Shown here piece by piece: positions 1-9,996 of a DNA stretch of 64,000 nucleotides; the first letter of the stretch is position 1; each line of letters starts with the position of its first letter. Position numbers and translations under genes: made by a program. The stretch spans positions 2,702,949 through 2,766,948 of the forward strand of contig OY969094.1 of the NCBI GenBank assembly GCA_963697695.1, read 5' to 3'. Source of the DNA: VRUE01 sp963697695 (GTDB lineage Bacteria > Actinomycetota > Thermoleophilia > Solirubrobacterales > 70-9). The notes beneath the pieces are model-generated. The model had not been told where the DNA came from. It saw only the letters and a program-made list of their open reading frames with translations, and made no database searches.

Positions 1-2
1 AG

Positions 3-1679
<1,677 letters not shown>

Positions 1680-1785
1680 GCGGCGGTCCGACGAGCCTCG
1701 CGCAGCGCGGATTCGCCTTCTTCCCTGCTTGAAAAGCCCTGATCGCGGGTATGGCAGGGGCAGGACGGGGTGAGAAGGAGGAGAG

Positions 1786-2892
1786 ATGTTCCACTCGGCG
1801 TTCAGGCGACTCACGATCGCGACAGTCGCACTCCTCGCGGTCGTCCTGGTTGCAGCAGGTTGCGGCGACAGCGATGACGATGGCGGTGGGGGAGGCGGCC
1901 CCACGATCGCTCTGCTCCTGCCCGAGAACCAGACTCCCCGCTACGAGGCCTCTGATCGGCCGCGTTTCGAAGAAAAGATCGAAGAGATCTGCCCCGACTG
2001 CGAAGTCCTCTACAGCAATGCCACCGAGGACGCCTCAAAGCAGCAGAGTCAAGTAGAAGCGGCGCTGACCCAGGGAGCGGACGTGCTGGTGCTCGATCCC
2101 GTCGATGCCGCCTCAGCGGCAGCGAGCGTGCAGAAGGCGGCCCAGCAGGACGTGCCGGTGCTCAGCTACGACCGCTTGATCCTCGGTGCCGCTGACGTGG
2201 CTGTCTACGTTTCCTTCGACAACGTCCGGGTTGGCGAACTGCAAGCGGAATCCCTCTCGAAAAAGCTGAAAGAAGAGGGCAGCCCCAAAGGCCCGATCGT
2301 GAAGATCAATGGCGATCCGGCTGACAGCAACGCGGCCCTGTTCAAGGAAGGCTCGAACAAAGGGTTCGAGGCCGCCGGCGTCGAGGTCGCGAGGGAATAC
2401 GACACGCCCGGCTGGCTGGCGAGCAACGCGCAGAACGAGATGCAACAGGCGATCACGGCGCTCGGCAAAGACGGCTTCGCCGGTGTCTACGCCGCTAACG
2501 ACGATACCGGCGGTGGCGCGATCGCGGCGATGAAAGGGGCTGGCATCGACCCGGCCGAACGTCCGACCACCGGCCAGGACGCCACGGTCGCCGGTCTGCA
2601 GCGGATCCTTGCCGGGCAGCAGTACATGACCATCTACAAGGCCTACAGGCCGGAGGCCGCGATCAGTGCCGAAATCGCCGTCGATCTGGCTGAAGGCAAA
2701 GAAGTCCCGCAGGACAAAATCACCGACGAACTGGACAACGAAGTGGAGAAAGTGCCGTCGATCCTGCTCGAACCGATCGCGGTCACCAAAGACAACATCA
2801 AACAGACAGTGATCGCGGACGAAGAAGTCTCGGTTGACGAACTCTGCACCGGGGCCTACGCCCAGGCCTGCAAAGAAGCCGGAATCTCCTAG
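1786..2892 (+). CDS. Sugar ABC transporter substrate-binding lipoprotein (XylF-like)
   Basis: Extracellular sugar-binding protein of 368 aa. It has a signal peptide ending in a lipobox (VAAGC) followed by a Gly/Asp-rich linker, then a periplasmic-binding-protein type 1 fold. The segment around VPVLSYDRLI and the following VSFDNVRVGELQA resembles the xylose-binding branch (XylF), so xylose or a related monosaccharide is the best guess, not proven. A strong AAGGAGGAG Shine-Dalgarno at 1776-1783 fixes the start. The ATP-binding and permease genes follow directly, forming a three-gene transporter operon. No LacI/ROK-type repressor gene lies in the operon. Confidence 0.9.
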   Translation: MFHSAFRRLTIATVALLAVVLVAAGCGDSDDDGGGGGGPTIALLLPENQTPRYEASDRPRFEEKIEEICPDCEVLYSNATEDASKQQSQVEAALTQGADVLVLDPVDAASAAASVQKAAQQDVPVLSYDRLILGAADVAVYVSFDNVRVGELQAESLSKKLKEEGSPKGPIVKINGDPADSNAALFKEGSNKGFEAAGVEVAREYDTPGWLASNAQNEMQQAITALGKDGFAGVYAANDDTGGGAIAAMKGAGIDPAERPTTGQDATVAGLQRILAGQQYMTIYKAYRPEAAISAEIAVDLAEGKEVPQDKITDELDNEVEKVPSILLEPIAVTKDNIKQTVIADEEVSVDELCTGAYAQACKEAGIS

Positions 2893-2914
2893 CCTCGGGA
2901 CGGATCAAAGAAAG

Positions 2915-3694
2915 ATGAGCTCGGACTCCCCTCTCCTCGAGCTCGACGGAGTCAGCAAGCGATTCGGCCCGGTCCAGGCTCTAGACCGGGTCGACTTCGC
3001 CGTCCATGGCGGTGAGGTGGTCGGCCTCGTGGGGGACAACGGCGCCGGCAAGTCGACGCTGGTGAAGACGATCGCGGGAATCCACAGCGCGGACGAGGGC
3101 AGGATTCGCTTCGAGGGCAAGGAGGTGTCGATCTCGCGCCCTCAGGACGCCACCGCGCTCGGGATCGCGACGGTCTACCAGGACCTTGCCCTCTGCGACA
3201 ACCTCGACGTTGTCGCCAACCTCTTCCTCGGCCGCGAGGAGGTCTCGCCTGGTCCGGGCCTGGTTTCGCGCCAGCTGGACGAGGCAAAGATGGAGCACCG
3301 CACCGGGGAGCTGCTCTCCGGCCTCTCGGTGACGATTCCGAGCCTGCGCAGCGAGGTCGGCACCCTCTCGGGCGGCCAGCGCCAGCAGGTCGCGGTGGCG
3401 CGCTCGCTGCTAGGCGAGCCCAAAGTCGTGCTGCTCGACGAGCCCACGGCGGCGCTGGGCGTGGCGCAGACCGCCCAGGTGCTCGACCTGATCCGGCGGC
3501 TGCGCGAGCACGGGCTCGGCGTCGTCGTGATCAGCCACAACCTCGTCGACGTCTTCGAGGTCGCGGACCGGATCTTCGTCCTGCGGCTCGGCAAGGCCGG
3601 CGGCGACTTCCAGGCGGAATCGACGACAGAGGAGCACGTCGTCTCGGTGATCACCGGCGTCGGGGCGGCTAACGACGAGGACGACGAGAAATGA
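2915..3694 (+). CDS. Sugar ABC transporter ATP-binding protein, single nucleotide-binding domain
   Basis: ATPase of the sugar importer, about 259 aa. Walker A GDNGAGKST, signature LSGGQRQQ, Walker B VVLLDEPTAALG and the H-loop ISHN are all present. The start is taken at 2915 because it follows the preceding stop by about 20 nt. A longer frame opening at 2834 would overlap the binding-protein gene. Classical XylG/RbsA proteins carry two tandem ATPase domains (~500 aa). This one has a single domain, so it probably works as a homodimer with the permease. It overlaps the next gene by 4 nt (ATGA). Confidence 0.9.
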   Translation: MSSDSPLLELDGVSKRFGPVQALDRVDFAVHGGEVVGLVGDNGAGKSTLVKTIAGIHSADEGRIRFEGKEVSISRPQDATALGIATVYQDLALCDNLDVVANLFLGREEVSPGPGLVSRQLDEAKMEHRTGELLSGLSVTIPSLRSEVGTLSGGQRQQVAVARSLLGEPKVVLLDEPTAALGVAQTAQVLDLIRRLREHGLGVVVISHNLVDVFEVADRIFVLRLGKAGGDFQAESTTEEHVVSVITGVGAANDEDDEK

Positions 3695-4860
3695 GCGCCA
3701 GGACCGAGACCCTGCGGCGCTTCATCCAGGGTGATCTCGCCTCGCTGCGGGTGGTGGTCGGCCTGGCGGTGATCTGGGTGATCTTCCAGTCCCAGAACGA
3801 CCGCTTCCTCTCGGCCGAGAACCTGACCAACCTGATGCTGCAGATCACCGCCGTCGGCCTGATCTCGGTCGGCATCGTCTACGTGCTGCTGTTGGGTGAG
3901 ATCGACCTCTCCGTGGGGGCGGTCAGCGGCCTGGCCGCTGCGATCGTCGCGGTGCTCAACGTCAAGCACGGCTGGAGTCCCTACCTGGCGATCGCCGCGG
4001 GGGCTCTCGCCGGGGCCGCGATCGGCCTGCTGCAGGGAGCGCTGTTCAGCCGCTTCGGCGTTCCCTCCTTCGTCGTCACCCTCGCCGGCCTGCTCGCCTG
4101 GCAGGGTGCTCTGCTGCAGGTGCTCGGCTCGACCGGTTCGATCAACATCACCGATCCCAAGATCACCGGCCTCGCCAACACCTTCTACTCCGAGGCCGCA
4201 GGTTGGGTCTTCGCCGCAATCGCAATCGCGGCCTACGCCGCAGTGGCCCTCGCCGGCCACCGGCGCCGTGTGACAGCCGGCCTCACCGGCGAGAGCCTGA
4301 TGCCGGTGGTGCTGCGCATAGCCGTGGTCGCGGTCGTGGCGGTCGTCGTCGTCGCGGTGCTCAACTCCGACCGGGGCGTGCCCCTGGCGCTGCTGATCCT
4401 GCTCGCCTTCGTGGTCGGGATGGAATATGTCGCCAAGCAGACGACCTTCGGCCGTCACGTCTATGCCGTCGGCGGCAACGCCGAGGCGGCGCGGCGCGCC
4501 GGCATACCGATCAACCGGATCCGAGTCGCGGTCTTCGGCATCTCTGGAACCATGGCCGCGATCGGCGGCATCCTTGCCGCCTCACGCCTGCTCGCGGTCA
4601 ATCAGAACTCGGGCGGCAGCGAACTGCTGCTGCTTGCGATCGCTGGGCCGGTAATCGCCGGGACCAGCCTCTTCGGCGGCCGCGGCGCGGTCTGGACCGC
4701 GCTGCTCGGCGCCCTCGTGATCGGTTCGATCTCCAACGGCATGGACCTGCTGGCGCTCTCCTCAGCGGTCAAGTTCATGGTCACCGGTGGCGTTCTCCTG
4801 CTCGCGGTGATCATCGACGCCATCGCCCGCCAGCAGCGCCAAGCCGCCGGCCGGGTCTAG
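3691..4860 (+). CDS. Sugar ABC transporter permease (XylH-like)
   Basis: Integral membrane subunit of 389 aa with about ten hydrophobic segments. The motif around GGNAEAARRAGIPINRI is the characteristic permease loop of the ribose/xylose family that contacts the ATPase. It starts inside the stop of the ATP-binding gene (ATGA), so the two are translationally coupled. Together with the XylF-like lipoprotein it forms a complete importer. The convergent glucokinase gene across a 58-bp gap could act on imported hexoses, but nothing in the sequence links them directly. Confidence 0.9.
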   Translation: MSARTETLRRFIQGDLASLRVVVGLAVIWVIFQSQNDRFLSAENLTNLMLQITAVGLISVGIVYVLLLGEIDLSVGAVSGLAAAIVAVLNVKHGWSPYLAIAAGALAGAAIGLLQGALFSRFGVPSFVVTLAGLLAWQGALLQVLGSTGSINITDPKITGLANTFYSEAAGWVFAAIAIAAYAAVALAGHRRRVTAGLTGESLMPVVLRIAVVAVVAVVVVAVLNSDRGVPLALLILLAFVVGMEYVAKQTTFGRHVYAVGGNAEAARRAGIPINRIRVAVFGISGTMAAIGGILAASRLLAVNQNSGGSELLLLAIAGPVIAGTSLFGGRGAVWTALLGALVIGSISNGMDLLALSSAVKFMVTGGVLLLAVIIDAIARQQRQAAGRV

Positions 4861-4880
4861 CTTGTCGTTCGATGAAGCAT

Positions 4881-4902
4881 TGTGCACCCCATGGGGTCCA
4901 CA
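4881..4902. promoter_or_regulatory. 22-nt inverted repeat between convergent genes
   Basis: Dyad TGTG-c-ACCCC-AT-GGGGT-c-CACA with only the paired C/C position mismatched. It lies in the 58-bp gap between the permease and glucokinase stops. There is no T-tract, so a bidirectional termination hairpin or an operator-like site are both possible. Confidence 0.35.
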
Positions 4903-4918
4903 ACCGTTCTAGGTCGCT

Positions 4919-5878
4919 TCAGCGGGCGAAGAGGAGGGAAGCACCGATCGCACCGCCGAGGTCGCCGAGCGAGGCGACGCGTATCACGGGCGGGCGTTCG
5001 TCGACGAAGAGGTGCTTGCCCATCTCCTTCGTCAGCGGCTCCATGTAGCGCTCGCCGAAGCGAACCCCGAGGCCGCCGCCGATGATCACCGCTTCGGGAT
5101 CGAGCAGGTTGACCGCCGAGGCCACCCCGGTTCCCAGAGCCTCGATCGCACGGTCGATCAGCTTCTTCGCCAGATGGTCGCCGTGGTCGAGGGCGCGCGC
5201 CCAGATTCCGCTTGTCAGGCGGTCTTTCTCGTGCTTGTGCATCAGCTTGAAGAGGTCGGTCTTGACCCCCTCCTCGTGCTCGCGCCGAGCCTCGGCTTCC
5301 ATCGCGGACCGGCCGGCGTAGGCCTCCATGCAGCCCTTGCGGCCGCAAGGGCACTTGGCGCCGCCGCGCTTGACCACCATGTGGCCGATCTCGCCGGCAG
5401 CTCCGCGGCCCAGCCACGGCTTGCCGTCGAGGACGAGCCCGCCGCCGACCCCGGTGCCCCAGAAGACGCCGATCAGGCTGGAGAACTCACGCCCGGCGCC
5501 GAGGTGGAACTCGGCCTCGGTCGCGACCTGAACGTCGTTGCCGACTCGCACCTCGGTATCCAGCGCCTGCTTCAACGCTTCTGCGAGCGGGAAGCTTCCC
5601 TCCCAGCCGGGCAGGTTGCGAGCGCCCGAGACGACGCCGGTGCTCTCGTCCGCGTCGCCTGGGGAGCCGACTCCGATGCCCTCCAGGGCGGAGGTCTCGA
5701 CGCCGGCCTCTTCGGCGGCCTGGCGCAGCGCAGCGGCCATCTCATCGGCCACGTCCTGCGGCCCGCCGCTGGTCGGCGTCGGTCGCCGCGCTTGCCCAAG
5801 CGCCTCCCCGTCGGGATCGACGATCGCCGTCTGGATCTTGGTTCCTCCGAGATCGATGCCTCCGCGCAGCGCTGACAT
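4919..5878 (-). CDS. glk: ROK-family glucokinase
   Basis: Cytoplasmic sugar kinase of 319 aa. The N-terminal phosphate loop DLGGTK (residues 9-14), the catalytic GND (113-115), and the ROK zinc site formed by H166 in GEIGH and the CPCGRKGC cluster (176-183) are intact. ROK members with this zinc motif in actinobacteria are usually glucokinases. A ROK repressor is excluded because there is no N-terminal helix-turn-helix. It is transcribed toward the sugar transporter and is divergent from the acyltransferase gene, sharing an 80-bp upstream region with it. Confidence 0.9.
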   Translation of the reverse strand: MSALRGGIDLGGTKIQTAIVDPDGEALGQARRPTPTSGGPQDVADEMAAALRQAAEEAGVETSALEGIGVGSPGDADESTGVVSGARNLPGWEGSFPLAEALKQALDTEVRVGNDVQVATEAEFHLGAGREFSSLIGVFWGTGVGGGLVLDGKPWLGRGAAGEIGHMVVKRGGAKCPCGRKGCMEAYAGRSAMEAEARREHEEGVKTDLFKLMHKHEKDRLTSGIWARALDHGDHLAKKLIDRAIEALGTGVASAVNLLDPEAVIIGGGLGVRFGERYMEPLTKEMGKHLFVDERPPVIRVASLGDLGGAIGASLLFAR

Positions 5879-5967
5879 GCGCCGCAGTCTATTGCTGCCG
5901 ACGGGCCGGAAAGACCCTTGTATGGCGTATTTACAGCCCGTCGGCAGGGGTTCGTAAGGTGGCGAGG

Positions 5968-6549
5968 ATGAGCGAACAGGGGCAGAGGGGTTGGCGGGTG
6001 TGGTGGGCGAAGCGCCGCTGGTACGAGCGCAACCGCCGCATCTTGCGCCGCTGGCGACTTGCCCGGTACGCCGCCCGCGGCGGCTTCTTCATCCGCCACC
6101 CGCTGGAGGGCGAGGCGCTGGAGGCGCTCGGCGAGGGTCGGCTGACGATCGGCGAAGGCACCCTGCTGGAGCCAGGCTGCTGGCTGACGCTGGCGCCGCA
6201 GGCGCGGATCGAGATCGGCGAGGGCTGCTTCCTCAACCGCAACACGATGTTCGCGGCGCTCGAGCGGATCGAGGTCGGGGACCACACGATGTTCGCCAAC
6301 GGCTGCTTCGTCGGCGACTCCGAGCACCGCTTCGACGATTCAGAGACGCCGATCACGCAGCAGGGCTTCACCAGCGACGGTCCGGTCAAGATCGGCTCCA
6401 ACTGCTGGTTCGGCGTCAATTGCGTCGTCACCAGCGGCGTGACGATCGGCGACCGCTGCGTGATCGGCGCCAACTCGGTGGTGACCCGCGATCTGCCCCC
6501 GGGAACGATCGCTGCCGGTGCGCCGGCAAATGTGATCAAGACCATTTAG
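5968..6549 (+). CDS. Hexapeptide-repeat acyltransferase (left-handed beta-helix)
   Basis: About 193 aa. A basic, Trp/Arg-rich N-terminus (residues 1-35) is followed by repeated hexapeptide turns such as IEIGEGCFL, IEVGDH, VKIGSNCWFG and VTIGDRCVIGANSVV, ending in the typical GAPANVIK. These features define the maltose/galactoside acetyltransferase-like LbH superfamily. The acceptor is unknown; a sugar in a surface polymer is a common target. An alternative GTG start lies three codons upstream (5959). The gene stands just ahead of panC and may be the first gene of that unit. Confidence 0.8.
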   Translation: MSEQGQRGWRVWWAKRRWYERNRRILRRWRLARYAARGGFFIRHPLEGEALEALGEGRLTIGEGTLLEPGCWLTLAPQARIEIGEGCFLNRNTMFAALERIEVGDHTMFANGCFVGDSEHRFDDSETPITQQGFTSDGPVKIGSNCWFGVNCVVTSGVTIGDRCVIGANSVVTRDLPPGTIAAGAPANVIKTI

Positions 6550-6566
6550 GCGCGCAGGCGACCCCC

Positions 6567-6572
6567 TATAAT
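6567..6572 (+). promoter_or_regulatory. Possible -10 element of the pan genes
   Basis: A perfect TATAAT lies in the 50-bp gap between the acyltransferase stop and the proposed panC start. The hexamer 17 nt upstream (ATTTAG) is a poor -35, so this is only a candidate. Confidence 0.3.
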
Positions 6573-6599
6573 CGGCGCACGGCCGTGACCCCAGGTGGC

Positions 6600-7505
6600 A
6601 TGGACCTCATGAACCTCGTCGAACTCGTCGATTCCCCACACGCAACTGGCGACGTGAAGACTCTTCGCGCCAAGGAAGAGCTTCGAGCCGCGCTTGCCCC
6701 CGCGCGCCGCGACGGCGCTTCGATCGGCCTTGTGCCGACGATGGGCTTCCTGCACGAGGGGCACATCTCGCTGCTGCGCGCCGCCCGCGCCGAGTGCGAT
6801 GTCGTCGTCATGAGCCTCTTCGTCAACCCGACCCAGTTCGGTCCCGGAGAGGACCTCGACCGCTACCCGCGCGACGAGGAGCGCGACCTGCGGCTTGCCG
6901 CCGAAGCGGGCGTCGACTTCGTCTATGCGCCCCCGGTCGACGAGGTCTATCCCGAGGGCTTCTCCACTCATGTCGCGGTCGAGGGCAATCTGACCGAGGT
7001 CCTCGACGGCGACCCGGCCCGGCGCGGTCCGGGGCACTTTCGCGGCGTGACCACGGTCGTCGCCAAGCTCTTCAACTCGGTTCAGCCCGACGTCGCCTAC
7101 TTCGGCCAGAAGGACGCCCAGCAGGCGACGGTGATCCGCCGCATGGTCCGCGACCTCGACCTTGCGGTGCGGATCGAGGTGCTGCCGACGGTGCGCGAGC
7201 CGGACGGCCTGGCGATGAGCTCCCGCAACGCCTACCTCGGCCCGGAGGACCGGCAACGGGCGGCGGCGCTCTCCCGCGCCCTGGGCATCGCCGAGAGGGT
7301 CACCCGCACCGACTCGCTTGCCGCCGGCCTTGCAGCCGCGCGTGCTGAGCTCGAGGCGGCGGGCATCGAGCCCGAGTACCTGGAGGCGCGCGACGCCGAA
7401 AGCTTGACCCCGGCCACCGAGTTGAACGGTAGGCCCCTACTGATCGCGCTTGCGGCCCAGGTTGGCGGAGCGCGCCTGATCGACAACGTAGTGATCGAAC
7501 CTTGA
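6600..7505 (+). CDS. panC: Pantothenate synthetase
   Basis: Condenses D-pantoate and beta-alanine with ATP, the last step of pantothenate synthesis. The family motifs are present: LVPTMGFLHEGH (44-55, containing the HIGH-like signature), NPTQFG, the FGQKDAQQ segment and the KMSKS-like MSSRN. The start is uncertain. ATG 6600 gives 301 aa, ATG 6609 is next, and GTG 6654 would begin with KTLRAKEEL, where most family members begin. It is the first of panC, panD and panB, an arrangement that lets the whole pathway be co-expressed. Confidence 0.95.
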   Translation: MDLMNLVELVDSPHATGDVKTLRAKEELRAALAPARRDGASIGLVPTMGFLHEGHISLLRAARAECDVVVMSLFVNPTQFGPGEDLDRYPRDEERDLRLAAEAGVDFVYAPPVDEVYPEGFSTHVAVEGNLTEVLDGDPARRGPGHFRGVTTVVAKLFNSVQPDVAYFGQKDAQQATVIRRMVRDLDLAVRIEVLPTVREPDGLAMSSRNAYLGPEDRQRAAALSRALGIAERVTRTDSLAAGLAAARAELEAAGIEPEYLEARDAESLTPATELNGRPLLIALAAQVGGARLIDNVVIEP

Positions 7506-7539
7506 CCGCTTAACCACGAGGAGCCGCACGGAGGCAAAG

Positions 7540-7704
7540 ATGACCGACCCCCAATCCCCGCACCCCCGGATGACGCACGTGACACTGCGCATCTCTACGT
7601 CCTCGGGCTTGCCTTTGGCACCACCAAAGGCTGCACCCTGCGTCCTCGATCTGCTTGGCCGCGCGCGCCCCCAGGCGCACGCGGATTGGAGGTCGGTCAT
7701 CTAA
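7540..7704 (+). CDS. Small ORF (54 aa) between panC and panD, coupled to panD
   Basis: Unrecognised short reading frame. It has a good Shine-Dalgarno (GGAGG, 7531-7535 region) just before ATG 7540, and its TAA stop shares the A of the panD ATG (TAATG), an arrangement typical of coupled translation. The peptide is Pro/Arg-rich with no obvious domain, signal peptide or metal motif. A 7-bp hairpin (CCTTTGG/CCAAAGG, 7612-7630) lies inside it. It may be a real microprotein, a leader that meters panD translation, or chance; the ribosome binding site and overlap are the only support. Confidence 0.4.
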   Translation: MTDPQSPHPRMTHVTLRISTSSGLPLAPPKAAPCVLDLLGRARPQAHADWRSVI

Positions 7705-8084
7705 TGCAGAGGCAAATGTTGAAGTCCAAGATCCACCGGGCGACGGTGACCGATTGCGACGTCGACTACATCGGCAGCATCACGATCGACACCGAGCTGA
7801 TGGCCAGCGCCGACCTGATCACCAACGAGCAGGTCCACGTCTGGGACATCGACAACGGCGCCCGCTTCGTCACCTACGTGATCGACGGCGAGCCCGGCTC
7901 GGGCACGATGCAGGTGAACGGCGCCGCCGCCCACCTGACCCGGCCCGGCCACAAGATCATCGTCGCCTCGTTCGGCGCATACGACGAGCGCGACCTCGAG
8001 ACCTACTCGCCGGTCGTCGTCCACGTCGACGAGGAGAACAAGATCAACGCCGTCGACAGCCGCCCGGAGGTATTGCTCTCATGA
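7704..8084 (+). CDS. panD: Aspartate 1-decarboxylase precursor
   Basis: Makes beta-alanine from L-aspartate for pantothenate synthesis, with a pyruvoyl cofactor generated by self-cleavage. Starting at ATG 7704 puts the self-processing Gly24-Ser25 pair (in DYIGSIT) exactly at the canonical position, which decides the start. Conserved HRATVT at 11-16 and the later GDxx-like core are present. Its length of 126 aa is normal. It overlaps panB by 4 nt (ATGA) and is probably coupled to the short ORF upstream. Confidence 0.95.
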   Translation: MQRQMLKSKIHRATVTDCDVDYIGSITIDTELMASADLITNEQVHVWDIDNGARFVTYVIDGEPGSGTMQVNGAAAHLTRPGHKIIVASFGAYDERDLETYSPVVVHVDEENKINAVDSRPEVLLS

Positions 8085-8998
8085 GGGTCGAGGCCAGTTC
8101 CACCGAGCGCAAGCCAGTCACCCTGCCGCGCCTGGCCGAGATGAAGGCGGCGGGCGAACCGATCGTGATGGTCACCGCCTACGACTATCCCTCGGCGCGC
8201 GTCGCCGAGGAGGCCGGCGCCGACATCGTGCTGGTCGGCGACACGGCGGCGATGGTCGTGCTCGGCTATCCGGGCACCGAGCCGGTCTCGATGGACGAGA
8301 TGGTGATGCTCGGCCGGGCGGTCCGCCGCGGCTTGAAAGCACCGCTGATGGTCGGCGACATGCCGATGGGCAGCTACGAGGCGAGCAACGAGCTCGCGGT
8401 CCAGAGTGCCCAGCGGCTGGTCAAGGAGACCGGCTGCCAGGTGGTCAAGCTCGAGGCGGGGGGGACCTCGGTCGAGCGCGCCCGGGCGATCATCCGCGCG
8501 GGCATTCCGGTGATGGGCCACGTCGGACTCACGCCGCAGAGCGCCACCGCGCTCGGTGGCTACAAGACCCAGGGCAAGACTGTTCAAGGCGCGATCCGCC
8601 TCTGCGAGGACGCCCTGGCCCTGCAGTCGGTCGGTTGCTTCGCGATCGTCTTCGAGGCAGTGCCGGCTGCGATCGCCGAGGCGATCGCAGAGAAGCTCGA
8701 GGTGCCGACGATCGGCATCGGCGCGGGTCCGTCGACCGCCGGCCAGGTGCTCGTCTTCCACGACCTGCTCGGCATCACCACCGGCCGCACGCCGAAATTC
8801 GTCAAGCGCTATGCGGACGTCCATGGCGAGATGGTGGGCGGGGTCCGCCGCTACGTCGAAGAGGTCCGCTCCCACCACTTCCCCGAACCGGAGCACGTCT
8901 ACAGCGTCGAGCCAGCCGAGTTGGCCGAGTTCCGCCACTACCTCGACCAGGAGAGTCTCGCCTCGCCCAAGGCCTGGGACTGGGAGCCGCTCTCCTAA
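8081..8998 (+). CDS. panB: 3-methyl-2-oxobutanoate hydroxymethyltransferase
   Basis: Ketopantoate synthesis from 2-ketoisovalerate and methylene-tetrahydrofolate; 305 aa. Family landmarks are MVTAYDYPSARVAEEAG, the metal-binding VGDTAAMVVLGY, GDMPMGSY, KLEAGG, and GHVGLTPQ followed by a GGYKTQG loop. GGAGG at 8066-8070 serves as ribosome binding site within the end of panD. With panC and panD it covers three of the four pantothenate steps. panE (ketopantoate reductase) is not in this window. Confidence 0.96.
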   Translation: MRVEASSTERKPVTLPRLAEMKAAGEPIVMVTAYDYPSARVAEEAGADIVLVGDTAAMVVLGYPGTEPVSMDEMVMLGRAVRRGLKAPLMVGDMPMGSYEASNELAVQSAQRLVKETGCQVVKLEAGGTSVERARAIIRAGIPVMGHVGLTPQSATALGGYKTQGKTVQGAIRLCEDALALQSVGCFAIVFEAVPAAIAEAIAEKLEVPTIGIGAGPSTAGQVLVFHDLLGITTGRTPKFVKRYADVHGEMVGGVRRYVEEVRSHHFPEPEHVYSVEPAELAEFRHYLDQESLASPKAWDWEPLS

Positions 8999-9028
8999 CC
9001 GCTCGTCTGGGATCTACGATGGCGGGAA

Positions 9029-9316
9029 ATGCCCGTCTACGAGTTCGAGTGCGAGGAGTGCGGCAAGCGCTTCGAGGAGTTGACTGCCGCTGGGACTAAG
9101 AGCCTCGCCTGTCCCGACTGCGGCTCGGAGCGCACGCGGAGGCTGCTCTCGACCGTGTCGCCCGCGGGCCGGCAGCCCCGGGGGGCCAGCGTCAGATCCG
9201 ACGAAGCCCAGCGCGGAGAGCGCGAAGCGGCACGGGAGGAGCGGCTGACGGAGACCCGGCGCAAACGGGCATCTGGGGAGTTGCCGCCTCCACGCAGGAA
9301 AGGAGCCGCTGGGTGA
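9029..9316 (+). CDS. FmdB-family zinc-ribbon protein
   Basis: 95 aa. The N-terminal putative regulatory zinc ribbon begins MPVYEFECEECGKRFE and has a second CPDCGS knuckle, giving a four-Cys zinc site in the first ~45 residues. The remainder is an Arg/Glu-rich, probably disordered tail. Members are small and of unclear function. In actinobacteria they often sit next to DNA-repair or formamide/amide genes. It overlaps the DNA glycosylase by 4 nt (GTGA), which suggests a functional tie to that enzyme. Confidence 0.8.
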   Translation: MPVYEFECEECGKRFEELTAAGTKSLACPDCGSERTRRLLSTVSPAGRQPRGASVRSDEAQRGEREAAREERLTETRRKRASGELPPPRRKGAAG

Positions 9317-9996
9317 GCGCCACTGCCGAGGAACGGCGCGAGCAGCTGGTCGCTCTCTATAAGGAAGTGCAGTCCTGCACCAAATGCCCTCTGCACGAGA
9401 CTCGCACCAAGGCCGTCTTCGGAGCCGGGGACGCCGACGCCGACCTGATGTTCGTCGGCGAGGCACCGGGAGCTGAAGAGGACCGGCAGGGCCTGCCCTT
9501 CGTCGGTCGCGCCGGGCAGCTGCTCAACCAGATGCTGGAAGAGATCGGTCTCTCGCGAGAGGAGGTCTTCATCGCCAACGTGCTGAAGAGCCGTCCGCCT
9601 GGCAACCGCGACCCCCAGCCGCTTGAGATCGAGGCCTGCCGTCCTTACCTCTTCGAGCAGGTGCGGCTGATCGAGCCGAAGGTCGTCTGCACCCTGGGCA
9701 ACTTCGCCACCAAGCTGCTCAGCGGTAACCCGGCCGGGATCACACGGGTGCGAGGGGCGCCACAGGTGCACGAGCTGGGCGGCCGCACCGTCTTCTTGCT
9801 GCCGCTCTTCCACCCGGCGGCGGCGCTGAGGACGCCGGCGGTGAAGGAGACGCTGCGGCAGGATTTTACGACCCTGCCGAAGCTCCTCGCCGGAGCTGCG
9901 CCGGTTTCGATGGAGTCCGTCGAAGAGGCTGTTGAGGAGGCAGAGGATTCTGCGCCGCCCCCACCCGCCGCCGATCAGCTCGACTTCTTCGGGTGA
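9313..9996 (+). CDS. Type-4 uracil-DNA glycosylase (Fe-S)
   Basis: Removes uracil from DNA; 227 aa. It has the family 4 motifs GEAPGAEED (water-activating loop) and HPAAAL (DNA-binding loop), and the four cysteines expected for the 4Fe-4S cluster (CTKC near 22-25, one in EIEACRP and one in VVCTLGN). An acidic/Pro linker follows the catalytic domain, and the protein ends in QLDFFG, close to the bacterial sliding-clamp binding pentapeptide. The start is a GTG overlapping the zinc-ribbon stop, and the stop overlaps tsaE by 4 nt. Confidence 0.92.
   Translation: MSATAEERREQLVALYKEVQSCTKCPLHETRTKAVFGAGDADADLMFVGEAPGAEEDRQGLPFVGRAGQLLNQMLEEIGLSREEVFIANVLKSRPPGNRDPQPLEIEACRPYLFEQVRLIEPKVVCTLGNFATKLLSGNPAGITRVRGAPQVHELGGRTVFLLPLFHPAAALRTPAVKETLRQDFTTLPKLLAGAAPVSMESVEEAVEEAEDSAPPPPAADQLDFFG

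Noticed and set aside
3175..4458. Antisense 427-codon frame over the sugar ABC genes
   Set aside because: Mirror of membrane-protein codons; His/Asp/Gln-rich with no domain.
7612..7630. Terminator between panC and panD
   Set aside because: Only a 7-bp stem with no T-tract, inside a possible small ORF, and panD/panB clearly follow in the same unit.
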